Made by a program: the position numbers and the translations under genes. The notes beneath the pieces were generated by a model. That model made no database searches. It was given only the letters and a program-made list of their open reading frames with translations, and was not told the DNA's origin. A stretch of DNA of 64,000 nt. It comes from Rhizophagus irregularis (lineage: Eukaryota; Glomeromycota; Glomeromycetes; Glomerales; Glomeraceae). The DNA lies in assembly GCF_026210795.1 (NCBI RefSeq), contig NC_089434.1, positions 1,736,001 to 1,800,000 of the forward strand, written 5' to 3'. Shown here one piece after another: positions 22,991 to 34,197 of this stretch. Each line of letters opens with the position of its first letter. Position 1 is the first letter of the stretch.

Positions 22991-24917
22991 TTAATGATTA
23001 ATTATAATATAATCATACGCAGTAATCTTTAATCTATCAAAATTTTGCACTTTAATATTATACAACCCAAATCTCTTCACTTCATCTTTAAAATCAAAAC
23101 AATTCATCATCATAAGTTTTCACAAAATTAAATTTTTTAATAGCCAAATACTTAACCCTTTTCTTTTTCATAATATATTCTTTTATAGAGGGTAAAATAC
23201 TTTGGTCATTAAAGTAATAACAGATTAATAATTTCTTAATAAAGGTATTTTGAGAATTCTTTTGAAATACTTCTTCAATGTGGTAAAGTTTCAAATGTAA
23301 ATATTTTAATTTAGGAGGAAGAATTTGTCCTAAATTTTGTAATATTAGTGAACTATATTCAGTTCGATCACCATGGACTGTACATTAATATTTTCAATTA
23401 AATATAATTTTTGGTACGTAAACTGACTTCCAATTGTATAAAAATCAAAACTAATTTTATATTTTTACAATATTTCAAATAATAATATTTGTGATACTTG
23501 CTATTAAACCTAAAGTTATTGTATTTAAAGTATTTGAACAATTATATATATTTGATGATAATAATGATTTAAATAAAGATAAATAATTTTTATTTATTAA
23601 AATTTTCTGTAAATGAACTATTGATTGTAATATGGAATTTTTAATTATCCTACATTGAGTAGGGATTGGAACCGTCAAAAAAAAGCTTAACCGGTTAATA
23701 ACCGGTTAATTAGAGCGTCTAACCGGTTAATAGTCGGTTAATTAATCGGTTAATTAACCGGTTAATTTGTAATGAGGCTAACCGGTTAATAACCGGTTAA
23801 TATATAAATTTTATATTTTAACGTGTGTTTAGAGGCCTATTTTTTGTATTTTAACGCGCGTTTAAAGATAAATTTTTGTGTTTTTAACTAAATAGTATTA
23901 TTTAAGAGTAATTTCTGGTAAATATTTATATTAAAATGTATACATTAGTAAAAAATTACATACAATATATTGTAATTACTTACTACCCAGTCATGCAGTG
24001 GTCACCGGTATCAGCACTAAGTTGAAAAGTTTTTTAATTATATTTTTAGTTCTATCCGAAATTCCATTCCAATTCTGATGGCCACTGCAGTATTCAAATT
24101 TTTGCATTTTTTCTTATTTAAAATACTATACCCGATCATATGCTGATTTCTGCATAAATCAAGGTTATAACTTTAGAATATTTTAACATAAATAATGTTA
24201 AATTATAAATATCATATGCAATATATTATATTAAAATATAAGATTGCAGGTTTATCATCGAATCTATTAGGGTGGGCAAAATTAAAGTTAATGCTAGTAA
24301 AGTTAAAGTTAGAAGTTGGCTAGGAATTACTAATTTAGGATGATCTGTATTTTAACCGGTTAAGTTAGCCGGTTAATTAGTCGGTTAATTTAACCGGTTA
24401 AATTAACCGGTTAACCGTTTTTTGAGAGGTCTTAACCGGTTAACCGCCTTAACCGGTTCCAATCCCTAACATTGAGTGTCATTGATACTATAAAATTTCA
24501 AATTTCTAATATTGTGAATAAAATTTGTATTCTGTAAAATTAATTCAAGAATATTATTGATAAATACGTTACAAAAAATCATTGTGTCCTCAATTTCGAG
24601 GGTATGTAAATTTATTTCATTTTCAAAAAATATTGTTAATAGTGGTACATATATATTTAACCTATCAATATGATATAGTGAATGTAATTTAACAGATAAA
24701 ATAAAATTATATGTATTTAAATATTTTAAAAAACTATAGTGTATTTGAAGGTAATGAATTATTTATTTGATTTCATTTTAATATCATCATTTAAGTAAAT
24801 ATTAATAACACGATATTTTGATTTTCCCATAATAACGGAATCGTTAAACGACACCATAATCTGTTAACTAAAATACATGAATGTAAAGTTGAATGATCCT
24901 TTTGGAAATATTTTATA
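22991..24917 (-). pseudogene. F-box/LRR protein pseudogene split by a hAT-like MITE
   Basis: Reading the minus strand, an F-box-like N-terminal stretch at about 24915-24830 (TLHSCILVNRLWCRL, IPLLWEN) is followed, after frame breaks, by leucine-rich sequence (LHTLEIEDTM, NNILELILQNTNF, IRNLKFYSIND). The 23660-24468 element interrupts it in the codons around NDTQC. Beyond the element the frame resumes (IIKNSILQSIVHLQKILINK), then LGQILPPKLKYLHLKLYHIEE, YIMKKKRVKYLAIKKF, and after a 1-nt frameshift near 23094, DEVKRFGLYNIKVQNFDRL to TAA at 22993-22991. The pattern matches the large Rhizophagus F-box/LRR family (SCF ubiquitin-ligase substrate receptors). The start codon is lost, there are several frameshifts, and the insertion makes it a clear pseudogene. 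Confidence 0.7.
23660..24468. mobile_element. 809-bp non-autonomous hAT-like element (CCGGTTAA-rich MITE)
   Basis: Ends are TAGGGATTGGAACCG and CGGTTCCAATCCCTA, an inverted pair, flanked by an identical 8-bp direct repeat ACATTGAG at 23652-23659 and 24469-24476, the duplication size of hAT transposons. Subterminal zones (23690-23800 and 24350-24455) are packed with AACCGGTTAA palindromes, probable transposase-binding sites. The middle is AT-rich with no transposase frame. Removing it and one TSD copy rejoins the F-box/LRR frame, which confirms the boundaries. Confidence 0.88.
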
Positions 24918-25219
24918 ATTTTTTATGTTAAAAGGGGAAGTATCAAATTGTTATTATTACGCCGATCTTAGTAAATTTGATTACGATATTGTCGCACAAT
25001 TCGTCATATTTTATGAAGTCGCAGTAACTGACATGGCAGTTTGCTATTTACCACCGAAGGAAAATCGCAAAATGTCGGAATAACTATTTACTTTCCATTT
25101 TCCATTTGGTAATTGTGTATCTGAATTTTTTAACCGAGTTATCCTTGACATTTTTGTGAGATAAACTCACTTTTCCGGTAAGAATTCTAACTACTTCTTA
25201 CTCTAATTTTATTCGTTCT

Positions 25220-25711
25220 TTAACCGTTAACATCAACTTCCAACTCCCTAAGTCGATTTTCCAAATTTGTAGTCGTTTCTTTATATTTATCTATTTCCTC
25301 ATCTTTACTCGATATTATTCGTTCCTTTTCTTTTACTTCAGTTTCTATTTTGCGTAATTTTTCTTCTTCCAGCTCACGTGATATTGTGTTGTTGCACTCA
25401 CCGGTAAGAAGTGCAAGGAAATTCTTAAAAATTTTTTAAAAAGCTGAAGTATCATAGTCTACTAAAAAACACACTGTAAACTGTAAATTCTCTGGCCTAG
25501 CTTGTCCATCTTTAAACATACGCGGTCAGTTGTCCCTGTAAGTCCATTTGTATCCAACAGTGTATTTATCTTAGTTGAAAACTCGTCACACTCTTCACTT
25601 TGTATATCTCCTGCAATACTTATCTTCCAAGTTCGATAAACTATTCAACAAATATTGTTATGTAAGTTGTAAAACAACCTCTTCCTGCGTTACAGCTTTT
25701 GTTTTTGACAT
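25220..25711 (-). pseudogene. coiled-coil protein pseudogene
   Basis: Minus strand. ATG at 25711 opens MSKTKAVTQEEVVLQLT, then an in-frame TAA (25660-25658) followed by continuing sequence QYLLNSLSNLEDK. A frameshift leads to EECDEFSTKINTLLDTNG and DRVCLKMDKLGQRIY, then more frame changes to NFLALLTGECNN. A long charged coiled coil (ELEEEKLRKIETEVKEKERI, KDEEIDKYKETTTNLENRL) ends at TAA 25222-25220. At least one nonsense and two frameshift changes separate otherwise coherent pieces, so it is a decayed single gene of unknown function. The nonsense codon would be CAA before a single C-to-T change (inference). Confidence 0.55.
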
Positions 25712-25810
25712 TTTGTATATATCTTTTGTTATAAAAATGTTTTTTCTTCCACTAAAATTTTGGCTTGGAATTTAACTCATTTTTTCGTATAATTATTTTC
25801 CATAGAAACT

Positions 25811-26025
25811 TGCCTCTTGTTTAAAATAAACACAATAAACTATTTTTAAACATGCTTAATAGTTATAATAAATACTTTTACATTTTTTATAAAGAATTTA
25901 CCAAGAATAAGTTATAAAAATTAATTTATTTTAATTTGAGTTTTATGCAAGCTGAATTTTTTTCTTTTGAAAACCCTAAAATCAGTAAAACAAAAAAAGC
26001 ACATATTATGGAAATTATGGAAGCA
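25811..26025 (-). repeat. orphan copy of the kinase C upstream region
   Basis: Blocks such as AATAAACTATTTTTAAACATG, TATAATAAAT..TTTACATTTT, TTATTTTAATTTGA, GCAAGCTGAA/GCAAACTGAA, and AAAATCAGT..AC(A/C)AAAAAAA followed by A(C)ATATTATG recur in the same order and orientation at 29135-29405, upstream of kinase C. Here no kinase gene follows on the correct side: the next thing on the minus strand is the coiled-coil pseudogene. It marks a lost or moved kinase copy. Confidence 0.55.
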
Positions 26026-26586
26026 ACAATTTTAATTTCCTATATTACTATCAAATATGATTACTGAACAATTGATATTTTAACTTTTAATGCTCATAAA
26101 TTTTAAAAGAAATATGAAACTTGATATTTTCATCATCTAATGATTATACAAAAACAAATTAAAGCTTATTAGATTTATTTTACACTTGGATATTAATATG
26201 AACAAGCCAAAAAGGAATTGGAAATGATAAATTATATAAAGAACTGTCAAAGAAGTAAATTATGATGCGGAAAAGTGCCTTACATTATTAGTACATAAAC
26301 AAGGCGAAGTATTGTAAGATTTGGAAATTTTTTTAAAACTAAGGAATTTAAATTTATGAATATTATAAGTGAATACTAGTTATTTTTAATTTTTTAAAAA
26401 TCTTTCTAGTTTATAACAATTCGATTTAAATTCTTACTAATATTTTTGCTTTTTTCTGGACTAAATAACCTTTCTTGTTTTTAATCTTCATACTATTGTT
26501 TCACGGATTTTTTTTGCGTTTTTGATTTAATAAATAATGAATTAGATTTATTGAATAATATTGATAATACATGATAAATAAAAAAA

Positions 26587-26656
26587 AATTATTTAAATTA
26601 CAAACTAAGAAACGCGTAAAATATTTTTACTATTCTAGTCTTAGTGTTTAAATAAT
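26587..26656 (-). repeat. conserved 3' hairpin downstream of kinase C
   Basis: Arms ATTATTTAAATTACAAACTAAG and CTTAGTGTTTAAATAAT (RC-related, with a 5-nt bulge) sit about 33 nt past the kinase C stop. Same structure as after A, E and F. Confidence 0.6.
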
Positions 26657-26688
26657 TCAAAATAAAATTTCCAATATCGTTTGTTATT

Positions 26689-28966
26689 TTAAAATCCATC
26701 TAAAAATAGAATACATATAATAATATAAATAAGTAATTAAGATATCATTTATACAATATTAAGAAAATATTAAGAAACTAACCATCAGGAATCTCAAATT
26801 TATCTTGATCTTCTGAATGAAGGTTTGGATTATTATTTATTTCGTCATCATCTATAAAAGGACAAAAATATTTAATTTAAATATTGCAAAAATAAAATGA
26901 AAATTTATAGTAAAAAACATTACTTACCATTAACTGATCCTTTCATTTGTTGCATTGTTTCTTTCTTATGATCATTTTGAATGTCTAAATTTTTAAATAA
27001 ATAAGATTATAATAAATATTTTCTAATAAACGACTAAAATTTAAAATAGTATTACTTACCATTCTTTGAACTTATTTGTAAGCTTTTAAATACTTTAGAT
27101 AATCTTTTACTACCACCTAAAATTGAGATAAATTTTGTATCATTATCTCAAAAATTTGAATATATAAATAAATTACCTTTAATAATACTATTTATTCTTG
27201 ATGTTTTATTAATTCTCTGATCGTTTGAATTATTAAAATCTTCAACTAAAAAACGAAAATTTGATTAATAAATATTTCATCAAATGAAACAATCAATAAA
27301 TACCTACTATTATCAGGAATACTAAAATCATATGTTTTACTATGAAATGCTATTTAAAAAATAAGAAAAATAGGTTATAAATTATTTAATAGTTAATAAA
27401 ATAACAATAAAAAAGCTAACCTTCTTGTTCTTCTATAATGTATAATAATTTAAATTAAAAAAAATTAGTAACGTCATCATATCAAACAAAAAACTTAGCA
27501 AATAATACCTTCTGTTGCATTTTTTGGTTCGGGTAAATTTTCAAATTGATGAACTTTGCTCGTAAATAATCTGCTGCTTATATAATTTATGCTAGTTTTT
27601 ATTTCAAAATTATTCATTGCTTTTGATTGGAAAAATTCATCTGGCATATTTTGATATGATAGATGAATTTCTCTTATTTTTTCCTGAAGAGATTTAATAT
27701 CAGGTCTTTTTAATGGATCAGCATCCCAACATTGTACCATTAAATTTTTATATTCTAAAGGAATATCTGACATAATTTCTGGTCTCATACCATTAATTAT
27801 ATCCATTGCAAGGTTATAATCATCATGCTTATAATCAATAAATGGCGAATATCCAGATGAAATTTCCCACATAAGTATTGCAATACTATAAATATCAGAT
27901 GCAAAAGTAAATCCTTTTCCATTAATAACTTCTGGTGCTATGTAAGGAAGATTTCCATATATACTTTCCGATGATTTATCAGCAGGTCCACAAAATCCAA
28001 GATCACCAATAAACCATCTATCATTATGTTGTGAATATAATATGTTTCCGGAGTGCAAATCTCTATGAATTGCTTTTTCAAGTTGAATAAAATAAAGTGC
28101 ATCAATTATTTCAAAAGCAATTCTAATTTTTTCTTTCCATGTAAGTAGATTATAATATTGTTGTAAATATTTTCTTAAATCCATATCCAATTTCATCATT
28201 ACAAGCATGTAATTTCCATTTGATAAATTTTGTGTTAAACCATAACATCGAACAATTTCTGCCCATTTATTATTTATAGTTAAATGTGAGTTAGCCTAAA
28301 TGATACATGCCATTGTTAATATAAAAAACTTTAAATCTCATAAAAAAATTTAAAATATAATCATATTGTGTATACCTCTTCAAACCAACTTTGATTTGCA
28401 TTTTCAACATTTTCTAATTTTTTAAGTACTACCTTTTCATCTCCAAATCTTTCTAATTGCTGTTCACTAAAATTCCATTTTATATAACTTCCACCAATCC
28501 AACTTGCTGTATAAATTTCAGAAAATCCACCTTTTGTTAGATATTCAATATTTTTTAAATTATTATATGGAATCCATTCAGCTACCGTATCTGGCACAAG
28601 TGTTTCTAATTGACATTTCTGTATTAAATTATCAATATCATTATTTCCGGATGTCCAATTTTTAAAATTTGCTTTTAAATAATTTCGAACACAATATTCA
28701 CAATATGATGTAGCTAAACATTCTTGATTACAATTTTCACAAATTCTTTTTGTTCCTGAATTAGAAAGAACTTTATTTCGGTCATAAGTCTCAGTTATGT
28801 AATTTATCGCTTCAGTTTTTTCATCATCTGTAAGAAGTTTATCATCAAGAATAATTTGTTTTTGAAATTCATATTGTTTGTGCATGTCAGTGTGAATATT
28901 ATAATCAATTAACGAATATGCTCTCTGAACTGTCGCATAAACTAATTCATATCGGATAGTAGACAT
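26689..28966 (-). CDS. TKL-like protein kinase, paralogue C
   Basis: Exons (minus) are 28966-28376, 28295-27509, 27432-27421, 27349-27308, 27245-27177, 27116-27060, 26984-26928, 26851-26783 and 26699-26689; 1695 nt, 564 aa, intact. Cys cluster CENCNQECLATSYCEYC; YLTKGGFSEIYTA; VVLKKL; IHRDLHSGNILY; IGDLGFCGPADKSS; YIAPEV; SDIYSIAILMWE. Tail: LPEPKNATE, microexon EEQE, AFHSKTYDFSIPDN, SKRLSKVFKSLQ, then NNNPNLHSEDQDKFEIPDGF. The last donor is GATG|GTTAGT, so retaining the last intron gives TAG immediately and removes just one residue. Closest to F. The gene is bracketed by same-orientation copies of its own upstream DNA (29135-29405 and 25811-26025). Confidence 0.9.
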
Positions 28967-31140
28967 AATGCAATTTTTATTATAAAGGTTTAAAATGAAA
29001 ACTTTTTTTTATTTTATTATTAAAATAAAAATAAATTGTAAAAATGAAATTTTTTTTTTCAAAAAAAAATTAAAATTCAAAATTCCGAAACAAAGAATTT
29101 TGGAATGATCTGAAATGTTATGTAACAATTACACAAACAAGTTTAAAATAGACATCATAAACTATTTTTAAACATGTTTATCGCTATAATAAATTTTACA
29201 TTTTCTATAAATAAATACTGTAACTAAAAATAAAAATACATCTAAGTGTAAAGTTATAAAATAATTTCTTTTAATTTGACGAAAGAATTAAAAGAATGAA
29301 AATAGTAGTGATTATATTATCGTTACTTCGTGGCTATGATTTTTTTTGCAAACTGAAAATTTTCTTGTAAAATCAGTGAACCAAAAAAAAGTATATATTA
29401 TGTAAAAAGAATAACTCAATTCTATATATTATAAAATTTTCCTATAATACTAACAAATTTATCAATAAAATAAATAAAAAATTTTGAACAGTGTCTCAAT
29501 TTATAAAATTCATAAAATTATAATTATTAAATAGTATTTATTTTTGGTTTCAAATTTTCACAGCAAAAACCTATAAGAAAATAAACAACATGTTAGAAAA
29601 AACGTTCTTTTATAAAGTTATCAAAAGTCAAGTTCATAGTTCAAATTTCTATAATATTGTCTTGCAAGTTGATAATGCACCTCTTAATACTTTTCCGCCA
29701 AAAACTAGATCGAATCAATATAAACGTAGGAACATACACATAATATTCGTACAATAGAAGTAATTATACAGTAAATGTAAATTATTTTATGCACTTTTAC
29801 GATGATATAAATATTCTCATCTATAAGCATTTGATCTAAAAAATATATCTTAAACGAGAAGTTAAACATCAACATCTCACTTTCGGTAGTAACATTTTTA
29901 AGCTTGTTTTTATCATTGTAAGCGATGTCAACCTTTCAAAGGTACGGTTCCTATGATTAACTTTATCACTTATCTCTCGATAGATAAGAAACTTGAGATC
30001 TCCAATTTTATCACAATCGATTTAACGTCACTAATAAGGTTATTATTACAAACGTTAACCGAGAAAGTATCACTAAAAAGAAATCTTTCCTAGGAATGAT
30101 ACAACCATTTCGGAGATAATTCTATGAAGTGATAATAAAATGAATTTTGAAAGTTTGAAGGTATATATATACTTGCAAAAATCTTTCCGGATTCATCATG
30201 ACTAATAATAAAATAGACTCTTGTTCAGTGGATTATAATGAATAAATAATAAGTAAAAAAATTAATTTATTAGTTAAAAATTTATGCGAAAGAAATGTTT
30301 AATATGATTTACATGAAAAATTCTCATGAGTATTTATCATGAGTATTTATCATGAGTATTTGTTGAATTATTGTTATGAAATTTTTCGGTCATACGATAG
30401 CCCGCATTTGAGTGCGGAAAATGTGACTTTGTTACAAACCTAATTTCAGAATTTTTCATGGAAATGAGTCATGAGCCAAAAGAGACGAATCTTGATAATT
30501 CGCAAAATAAAAATGCCATATATCACAGCCGGCTTATCTCATATTAGAATGTCTGAATGTACGATAGAGAATTCAGAGATCTGTTGGTCATCATTTGCCA
30601 TTGATCAAGGACCGCTTCAAATAGAAAAGACTTCATTTTTATTGAAATTTAAAACTACCAATTTATACACGCCGTATTACCCTTAAATAATCCGTCCAGA
30701 TTTTATTTACATAATTACTTTTTTTATTAATAAATTTATTAAAACGTCATGTGAAATTAAATTATGTCCTGGTAAATAACGACCAGTCACGTGACATAGA
30801 AAATTCCTAACTATTCTTTTAAAATATATTAACTAGTTTGGGTTTGAAAAGGAGGACCAAAAATAAGAAAAAAAAATATTTTCTGGTTTTGAAAAAAAAA
30901 ACTGAATAAAAAAAAATAATAAAAAAAAGGTAAGCGGCAACACGATATACTGCGGCTGATCGCATCACCCAGGGGAATAAACTACCGTAGTATCATAACA
31001 AAAAAAAAATCTGATCAAGCTTTCCTGAATTAGCCACAAAAATCTTCACGAGTCAACCAACTGAAATAGATCAGACGCAGATATCGCAGATATATCGTTA
31101 TTTAGGCCATCTATTAGTCATGACCATGAAAAATTACTCA
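28967..31140. other. mostly gene-free stretch with two short open frames
   Basis: It starts with the kinase C upstream region. A 55-aa ATG frame at 29590-29757 (+) (QVDNAPLNTFPPKTRSNQYK) and a 71-aa one at 30471-30686 (+) (MSQKRRILIIRKIKMPYI) are somewhat coding-like but match nothing I know; either could be a remnant. A threefold ATCATGAGTATTT direct repeat sits at about 30325-30362. Confidence 0.35.
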
Positions 31141-31229
31141 TATTGTCATATTGTCAAACAATTGTATTATGCAAGATACTATATATCTTATTATTAGTCA
31201 CTGTGTATTCGAAAAAGTATTTATATACC

Positions 31230-32470
31230 CTCAATACCCCTCTTTTTTTTCATCATCTTTTTTTTTCGTCAACAATATTATATATACACAATATATACTT
31301 TCATCATCTTTTTTTTCGAGGTCTATCTTCTCTCTATCTGCCTAGGCTTCTCTTTATTAGTCTTCTATCTCTTAGGCCCTTTTCTTTACATCTTCCTTTA
31401 GAGTGTGGGGGGAAGTGTGGTTGAGTTTGTGTGTGGTTTTATCATATTTATTTTCATCTTTATTCTTATTAGGTTTTCTTAGACCCTTTTTTTTCATTTC
31501 GTCATCCTTTTTTTTCGTTTCGTCATCTTTTTTTTCGCTTCGTCATCTTTTTTCTTTCGTTTCATCAACTTTTTTTTCGTCAACTTTTTTTTCATCTTTT
31601 TTTTTAGGTCTATCTTCTCTCTGTCTAGGTCTTCTCTTTATTAGGTCTTCTTTTGGCCTCTCTCTCTTAGGTATGTGGGTTGGGAGTGTGGGAGCGTGTG
31701 GGAGTGCGGGTTGGGAGTGTGGGAGTGTGAGAGTGTGGGTTTGCGTGTGGGTTGGTGTTTCATTTTATTTTTTTCGTCATCTTTTTTTTAGGTTTAGCTT
31801 CTCTCTGTCTATCTTCTTTTAGGCCCTTTTTCTTTACATCTCTCTTTAGGTATGTGGGTTGGGAGTGTGGGAGTGTGGGAGTGTGGGCGTGGTGGTGTTG
31901 GAGTGTGGGTTGGGAGTGTGAGTGGGTGTGGGAGTGTGGGTTGGGAGTGTGGGAGTGTGGGTTGGAAGTGTGGGAGTGTGGGTTGGGAGTGCGGGTTGGG
32001 AGTGGGAGTGTGGGCGTGTGGGAGTGTGGGAATATGTGGGTTTGTGGTTGGGAGTGTGGGAGTGTGGGAGTGTGGGTTTATGTGTGGGTTTGTGTATGTG
32101 GTGTTTCATTTTATTTTTTTTTCGTCATCTTTTTTTAGGTTTATCTTCTCTCTATCTAGGACTTCTCTTTATTAAATATTCTTTTAGGCCCTTTTCTTTA
32201 TGTCTCTTTTAGGTATGTGGATTGGGAGTGCGGGTTTGGATGGGTTGGGAGTGTGGAGTGTGGGAGTGTGGGCGTGTGGGCGTGTGGGCGTGTGGGTTGG
32301 GAGTGTGGGAGTGTGGGAGTGTGGATGTGTGGGTGTGGGAGTGCGGGTTGGGAGTGTGGGAGTGTGGTATTTTAACTTATTTTTTTTCGTCTTCTTTTTT
32401 TTAGGTCTATCTTCTCTCTCTGTCTAGGTCTGCTCTTTATTAGGTCTTTTTCTTTTAAGCCCCTTTCTTT
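31230..32470 (+). repeat. higher-order satellite: pyrimidine blocks alternating with GGGAGTGT arrays
   Basis: A composite unit of ~350 bp recurs about three to four times. A T-rich block (TTTTTTTCGTCATCTTTTTT), an AGGTCTATCTTCTCTCTGTCT block and an AGGCCCTTTTCTTTA block lead to AGGTATGTGGGTTGGGAGTG. A G-rich array of (GGGAGTGT/GGGTTGGGAGTGT)n follows, of different length each time (31670-31755, 31850-32105, 32210-32375). Many open frames on both strands here are repeat artefacts. Runs of three Gs at short spacing could form G-quadruplexes on the plus strand. No gene. Confidence 0.85.
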
Positions 32471-32952
32471 ACGTCTTATTACGTTCCACAAGATAAGCAT
32501 AAATCGATTTATAATATTTTTTCTTTTTTGAACATATATTCTGACAGTATTTTTTAGTTTATAAACACATATAATTAATTTTATTAATGTTTAAATATTT
32601 GATTATATGAATTTTGAAAAATAACAATATGTTTTAATACTTTAAATTTTTAATTGAACTATTTATTAATAAATCATGCAGAATATAAATGATGTAAAAA
32701 AGTTATTTAAATGAAATTTTACAAACTGGTCCAGTAATAATAAACAAATTGATAGATTAATTCAAGAAATGCAATTAAAAATTAGTTTATCATAAAGATA
32801 TACAATTAAATGAATCCAATGGCTTTAAAATGTTTAAATGATTTCCAGTATTTTCTAAATGATGTAAATATTTAACTATTTGAACACTTTTTTTAAATAT
32901 TATAATTAACTGGTTTCTTTCTTTAGGTTAAAACATATTCAATTGATAATTA

Positions 32953-33709
32953 TCCCTTAAACTGTAAGCAATTGCGGGCAAATTTGCCCGCAATTTTACC
33001 AAATTTCAGCTCTCATCTAATTTTATGAAAAATAAAGCAATTTTAATAAAATTTTTTTCCAAGATAGTTTAAATTATATATTGTGCAGCAATTATTATCA
33101 TTTATTAATTATATATTAGAAAATCGAAAATTACCCATTGGTCAAAAGTTGTATTTTAAGATAATCACAAAATTTTAAAAAACTTTGCACTTAACTTCGA
33201 CGATTTCATTGATAATTAATTGTAGCTATATAAAAGCTTAATAGAATATGTAGAATTTGGTATGAGAAACGACTTTTGTTAATATGATTTTTGATATTTA
33301 AAAGTAGGATTTTGACTTTATATAGAACCTTAATGAAAATTTTATTATGCATTTTAATTATATATTCATAATAATTGATTTTTTTTTATCTCTATTTTGT
33401 TTATTATAATGCAAAATTTTTATAATAAAAATAAAAAGTTATAATAAATATTCAAATAGAGAAAAAATATGGTAAGAAAAGTTTAAATTTTATTATATAA
33501 AAATTCCGATACTATTTTTGCGGGTTAATTTCTAATCCAATTTTAATGATCAACTGTATATCTAACTCATACAATTTATGGCCAGAATGTAGATCAATTT
33601 GGCTGCAAAATTATGTGACGATCTGGCCAAAATTAAAGAATTTTTTATAGCGTCATTTATTCTAATTTAGAAATTGCGGGCAAATTTGCCCGCAAAACAG
33701 TTTAAGGGA
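32953..33709. mobile_element. 757-bp TA-flanked MITE with GCGGGCAAATTTGCCCGC palindromes
   Basis: Ends TCCCTTAAACTGT and ACAGTTTAAGGGA are inverted and flanked by TA on both sides (32951-32952, 33710-33711). Each end carries the 18-bp perfect palindrome GCGGGCAAATTTGCCCGC about 20 bp in, presumably a transposase-binding site. The interior is AT-rich with no transposase frame, so it is non-autonomous. TA target and short terminal repeats point to the Tc1/mariner superfamily. Confidence 0.82.
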
Positions 33710-34010
33710 TAATAACTTTGATAATTTCTGATGGAATTCTAAAAATATATGGTATATCAGGACTCTGAGCAAATATATACTGTATAAGGTGTCAAAAAAT
33801 TTTATAATAGCTAGCTCTACGCAAGGTTTTTATTAAGATAAATAAGCAAATACAACGTGTGGCTTCACGAATTTCCAAAAAACAAACAATCAAATCATAA
33901 CCTTATAAAAATTTTTTAGTATGAAAAAATCACAATAATAAAATATGTTGATAATTTCCAATTATTGTCATTTTATTTTTCATTTTATCAATTACCTCGC
34001 GATATACAAT

Positions 34011-34197
34011 TTAACATTTCATCATTTTTTTAATAATGTCATCCCAACCAAAATATTCATCATATTTCTTTTCATTCCCTAGCTTTAGTATATTACCATC
34101 AATTAAAACTTTTGTTTCTGAAAGAAATTCATCAAAAACGGATTGTTCATCGTGATTTTCATCCAGGAAATATATTATTATTTAAGGATACTTATCA
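34011..34197 (-). pseudogene. 3'-end remnant of an unrecognised gene
   Basis: Minus strand: NDKYP, an in-frame TAA, then IIIYFLDENHDEQ, SVFDEFLSETKVLIDGN, KKYDEYFGWDDIIKKMMKC and TAA at 34013-34011. The composition is plainly coding-like, in contrast to the AT-rich surroundings. No upstream exon found. Family not recognised. Confidence 0.4.

Noticed and set aside
31143-32427. Many overlapping open frames on both strands (Cys/Gly/Val/Trp-rich or His/Pro/Thr-rich)
   Set aside because: They arise from the GGGAGTGT and pyrimidine-block satellite; composition is repetitive and several frames are open at once.
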